From positions 62,001-126,000 of the forward strand of contig NZ_CP186275.1 of NCBI RefSeq assembly GCF_049331405.1: DNA of 64,000 nucleotides. The letters run 5' to 3'. Both the position numbers and the translations under genes were made by a program. Shown in pieces: positions 61,501 through 64,000 of this stretch. Origin of the DNA: PoT sp049331405 (lineage in GTDB: Bacteria; Planctomycetota; Planctomycetia; Isosphaerales; Isosphaeraceae). The first letter of the stretch is position 1. Every line of letters starts with the position of its first letter. The notes under the pieces were generated by a model. That model was not told the DNA's origin and did no database searches. It worked only from the letters and a program-made list of their open reading frames with translations.

Positions 61501-62463
61501 ATGCGACGTATCCGACTTTCGACGGGCCTTCGGGGTTTCACTCTCATCGAGCTATTGGTCGTCGTGGCGATCATCGGCCTTTTGATCGCGCTGATACTGC
61601 CCGCGGTGCAGTCGGCGCGAGAAATGGCTCGACGGGCCAACTGTCAGAACAACCTGAAGCAGATCGGCCTCGCGCTCCACGGATACCACGACGTTCACGG
61701 CCAGTTCCCCTCGGGCCTCTCGCTCGAGAAACCGGCAGTGGGATTCGTCGGGCCGGGATGGGCCTGGGGCGAACGCCTCCTGGGAGGGTTGGAGCAGGGG
61801 GCCCTGTATAACGCCGTCAACCAGATGTTGTCGTATGTAAATTCAGCTAATGAGACGGTCATAGGGACTCGCCTAACCGCATTTCTCTGCCCGAGTTCCG
61901 GGGGCGACGGCCCCGTGAGCTCGGGATACATCGTCCAGCCGATCGCCGGCCTCGAGGATCTGGCGCCGGGACAGTATGTCGCCTCGGCCGGTGAGATGGC
62001 CGTCAAGGGGGGGAGCGAGCAGGCCGCCCAGGGCGATGGGGTCTTCTATCTCAACAGCCGGGTGTCGGCCCGGGATCTCCGCGATGGGACGTCTACGACC
62101 TTGATGATCGGGGAGCGTTCGCGGAATGTCGCCGATGCGACCTGGGTTGGAGTGGCGGACCCGGTCTTCATCCTCTGCACGAAGGCCGGATGGCCGGTGG
62201 AATCCTGCGCGTCCGCCATGTTCATGGTGCTGGGTCGCACCGGCCCGAAATCCGACATTCTCCTCGGGGCCGTCCCCGCGGGCAACATGCCCAACTCGCC
62301 CGGGGCGGGGGCGGACGGATTCTGGAGCATGCATCCCGGCGGGTGCAACTTCCTCTTCTGCGACGGGTCGGTGAGATTCATCAAGTCCCATATCGCCCCG
62401 ATGACGTTCAGTGCGCTGGCCACTCGAGCCGGCGGCGAGGTCGTCGGTTCCGACTCGTACTGA
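61501..62463 (+). CDS. DUF1559 protein with type IV pilin-like N-terminus
   Basis: 320 residues. LRGFTLIELLVVVAIIGLLI, LPAVQSAREMARRANCQNNL, MHPGGCNFLFCDGSVRFIKS and the terminal VVGSDSY identify the family. It is shorter than the other two copies and stands alone, without an adjacent lipoprotein. ATG 61501 follows GGGAGGGAGCC. Confidence 0.95.
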   Translation: MRRIRLSTGLRGFTLIELLVVVAIIGLLIALILPAVQSAREMARRANCQNNLKQIGLALHGYHDVHGQFPSGLSLEKPAVGFVGPGWAWGERLLGGLEQGALYNAVNQMLSYVNSANETVIGTRLTAFLCPSSGGDGPVSSGYIVQPIAGLEDLAPGQYVASAGEMAVKGGSEQAAQGDGVFYLNSRVSARDLRDGTSTTLMIGERSRNVADATWVGVADPVFILCTKAGWPVESCASAMFMVLGRTGPKSDILLGAVPAGNMPNSPGAGADGFWSMHPGGCNFLFCDGSVRFIKSHIAPMTFSALATRAGGEVVGSDSY

Positions 62464-62530
62464 TCGGGGCGTCTCGGGTAAATCCTCATCGCCGGGAGGT
62501 GGTGAACCGGCGAGCGACGAGGCTCCGGGA

Positions 62531-62956
62531 TCATGCTTCGGGGCGATCGAGGGGGAGGAATGCCGAGGCGTTATCTCCGGCCGACGTTGATATGTTGACG
62601 CGGGGGAGCGTCTGGCGGAAGGCCAGGGAGAGGAGGAGGCCGAGGCCGAGGCCCATCGTCAGGTGGACGGCCATCGCGGCGAGGAAGAGGGTGCCGGTCA
62701 TCATCGCCGGGTCCTGGAAGGGATAGCCGTGCTTCAGGACCAGCAAGGCGACGAGGCCCTGGCAGAGGCCGCCGACGGCCCCGCCCTTGACGAACGCCCA
62801 GCGGTCGAGGCGATAGCCCCGGGCACCGAGCAGCGATCCCAGGATCGGCCCGGCGACGTAGAAGGCCGCCTCATCGCCCAGACGCACGAACATCGCGAGG
62901 ACGACCGCGACCAGCGCGATCAGGATCAGCATCCCGAGGATCGAGAGTCTCGCCAT
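62531..62956 (-). CDS. Four-helix membrane protein, 141 aa
   Basis: Helices: SILGMLILIALVAVVLAMF, AFYVAGPILGSLLGARG, GGLCQGLVALLVL and GLGLGLLLSLAF. Start ATG 62956 is plausible. The function is unknown. A 23-bp sequence near its 3' end (62489-62511) repeats the end of the following FHA gene. Confidence 0.7.
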   Translation of the reverse strand: MARLSILGMLILIALVAVVLAMFVRLGDEAAFYVAGPILGSLLGARGYRLDRWAFVKGGAVGGLCQGLVALLVLKHGYPFQDPAMMTGTLFLAAMAVHLTMGLGLGLLLSLAFRQTLPRVNISTSAGDNASAFLPLDRPEA

Positions 62957-63139
62957 CCGCCGGCTCCCTGCAAGGACGAGGAAGGCCGTGCCTCTTCGAG
63001 ATGTGAAGATATCGGGTCGCGGCCAGGTATCTCGATCCTACCCGATCCCGGTCCGCGCGGGAGGTCCATGGGCCTGGAATCCAGGCGCGTTCACGACCGC
63101 AGGCGAGTGCCGAAACCCGTCGGCCTGATCGGGAGACGT

Positions 63140-64000
63140 TCAGCGCCGGGAGGTGGTGAACTGGCCGAGCCATTCTTTCCAGGCGGAGCGCTTGACGGGG
63201 TCGAATTCCTCGAGCTGGCTGACGCGGTCGAGGAGCCAGTTCGCGGAGGCGGCGGAGTCGTCCGGGGTCGGGTGAGACTCGGCGGGGCGCGGGATCCGGA
63301 GCGGCGGGGCGAGGGGAGGGGGGGGCAAGGCGGCGATGGACTTCGCGTCGGTGCCGATCTGGCCGGCCTGGCGCGAGAGCTCGGAGCGGAGGGCCGAGAT
63401 CTCCCGGTCCATCGCCTCGAGGCGGGAGAGGTGCGCCTCCATCAGGCGGGCGTTGTCGTCCTGGATCTTCTGGAGGAGGAGGCCCAGGGTGCGCTGGAGC
63501 TCGGCGTTCTGATTCTTGGAGTCGCGGACGGTCTCGACCATCCAGGCGAGCAGGGCGTCCCTCGCCTCGGGGACCGCCAGCTCCGTGCCGTTGGCGTGGC
63601 CACCAGTGGCACCGGCCTGGCCGTTGGCGTGGCCGTTGAGCGTGCCCTCGTCGTCGAACTGGCCGCGGAACTGCTCGACCTCCGGGTGGATCACCCGCGC
63701 CACCAGCGCGGGGGCCTCGGTCGGCTCGGGCGCGGGAGGCTCCGAGGAGGCCGGGGACGGAGTCGGGGTCGCACCGGGCCTCGGCGGGAACTCGGGGAGT
63801 TCCGGCTCGTCGACCTCGTGAAGGGCGGGCTCGACCTGGACGACGTACGAATGGGAGCTGAAGGCCAGGCGATGGCCGGGCTCGAGGCGGGTCGCGCGGC
63901 GGAAGCGCTCGCCGTTGGTGTAGGGGGACTGGCTCGAGAGGTCGACGTAGTAGGCGTCGGTCGGGGTCCGGAAGAAGGCCCCCTGGATCCTCGACGCCGA
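63140..64000 (-). CDS. FHA-domain protein, 5' end outside window
   Basis: 286 codons visible. The first about 60 form the end of an FHA domain: DLSSQSPYTNGERFRRATRL and GHRLAFSSHSYVVQVEP. FHA domains bind phosphothreonine peptides. A proline-rich linker, a Gly/Asn/Ala stretch (GHANGQAGATGGHANG) and a coiled coil (about 150-215, QNAELQRTLGLLLQKIQDDN) follow. The C-terminus QLEEFDPVKRSAWKEWLGQF is compact. It is a likely scaffold in Ser/Thr kinase signalling, which is expanded in planctomycetes. A GTG at 63703 is internal, not the start. Confidence 0.88.
   Translation of the reverse strand, partial: SASRIQGAFFRTPTDAYYVDLSSQSPYTNGERFRRATRLEPGHRLAFSSHSYVVQVEPALHEVDEPELPEFPPRPGATPTPSPASSEPPAPEPTEAPALVARVIHPEVEQFRGQFDDEGTLNGHANGQAGATGGHANGTELAVPEARDALLAWMVETVRDSKNQNAELQRTLGLLLQKIQDDNARLMEAHLSRLEAMDREISALRSELSRQAGQIGTDAKSIAALPPPPLAPPLRIPRPAESHPTPDDSAASANWLLDRVSQLEEFDPVKRSAWKEWLGQFTTSRR

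Noticed and set aside
1..64000. CRISPR array
   Set aside because: No set of evenly spaced direct repeats with unique spacers was found; the 88-bp and 63-bp arrays are palindromic repeats of only three units.

Overview
The window looks like chromosomal DNA of a planctomycete, most likely from the Isosphaeraceae (Singulisphaera, Aquisphaera or Paludisphaera type). The evidence is high GC, three DUF1559 proteins with a type-IV-pilin-like N-terminus and an SDSY C-terminus, a PEP-CTERM protein, the planctomycete VESLETRALLT export motif on a cyclophilin, a TIGR03067 protein, a DUF6807 protein, and an ECF sigma factor fused to carboxypeptidase-regulatory-like domains. No rRNA, confident tRNA or CRISPR array was seen.

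Layout. 1-5.4 kb: start of a ParA ATPase, a RAYT (REP-associated tyrosine transposase) gene between near-identical inverted blocks of a two-hairpin repeat, and a glycine-rich PEP-CTERM protein. 5.4-15.3 kb: a MocR-type regulator, a lipoprotein plus DUF1559 pair, a DUF6807 protein, rsmH, an array of three 16-bp palindromes, a decayed ankyrin gene and an exported protein. 15.7-25.5 kb: a planctomycete hypothetical, a DUF1016 nuclease, a DUF4166/saccharopine dehydrogenase-like pair, a beta-helix tailspike-like protein and the ECF fusion. 25.6-34.9 kb: an accessory island with a Shedu-type (DUF4263) nuclease, an ISAs1-family relic, an intact IS630-family element that split a gene, and several gene fragments. 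35-45.8 kb: an NPP phosphodiesterase-GDPD fusion, small exported and membrane proteins, a membrane/XRE toggle with two palindromic operators, an ArsR/membrane pair with a leaderless-looking promoter, a DJ-1/PfpI protein and a serine hydrolase. 46.7-64 kb: a cyclophilin, an IscA-like membrane protein, a tandem GNAT protein, a frameshifted regulator, a cluster of small membrane proteins, lipidated MsrB, two further DUF1559 genes and an FHA-domain protein running off the right edge.

The main pattern beyond the genes is a dispersed repeat of about 45 bp, with 17 recognisable copies on both strands. It forms two adjacent hairpins: a variable stem and an invariant GTCGC-GCA-GCGAC stem. The variable stem shows paired base changes. 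The RAYT gene lies between inverted doublets of the same repeat, so it is the likely source of the family. At least four copies abut a second repeat module of about 120 bp. Other structured non-coding elements are a GGGACCAATTGGTCCC triplet with 63-64 bp spacing, a GTTACGCSGCGTAAC palindrome family near parA and the PEP-CTERM gene, and two pairs of direct repeats of about 55 bp.
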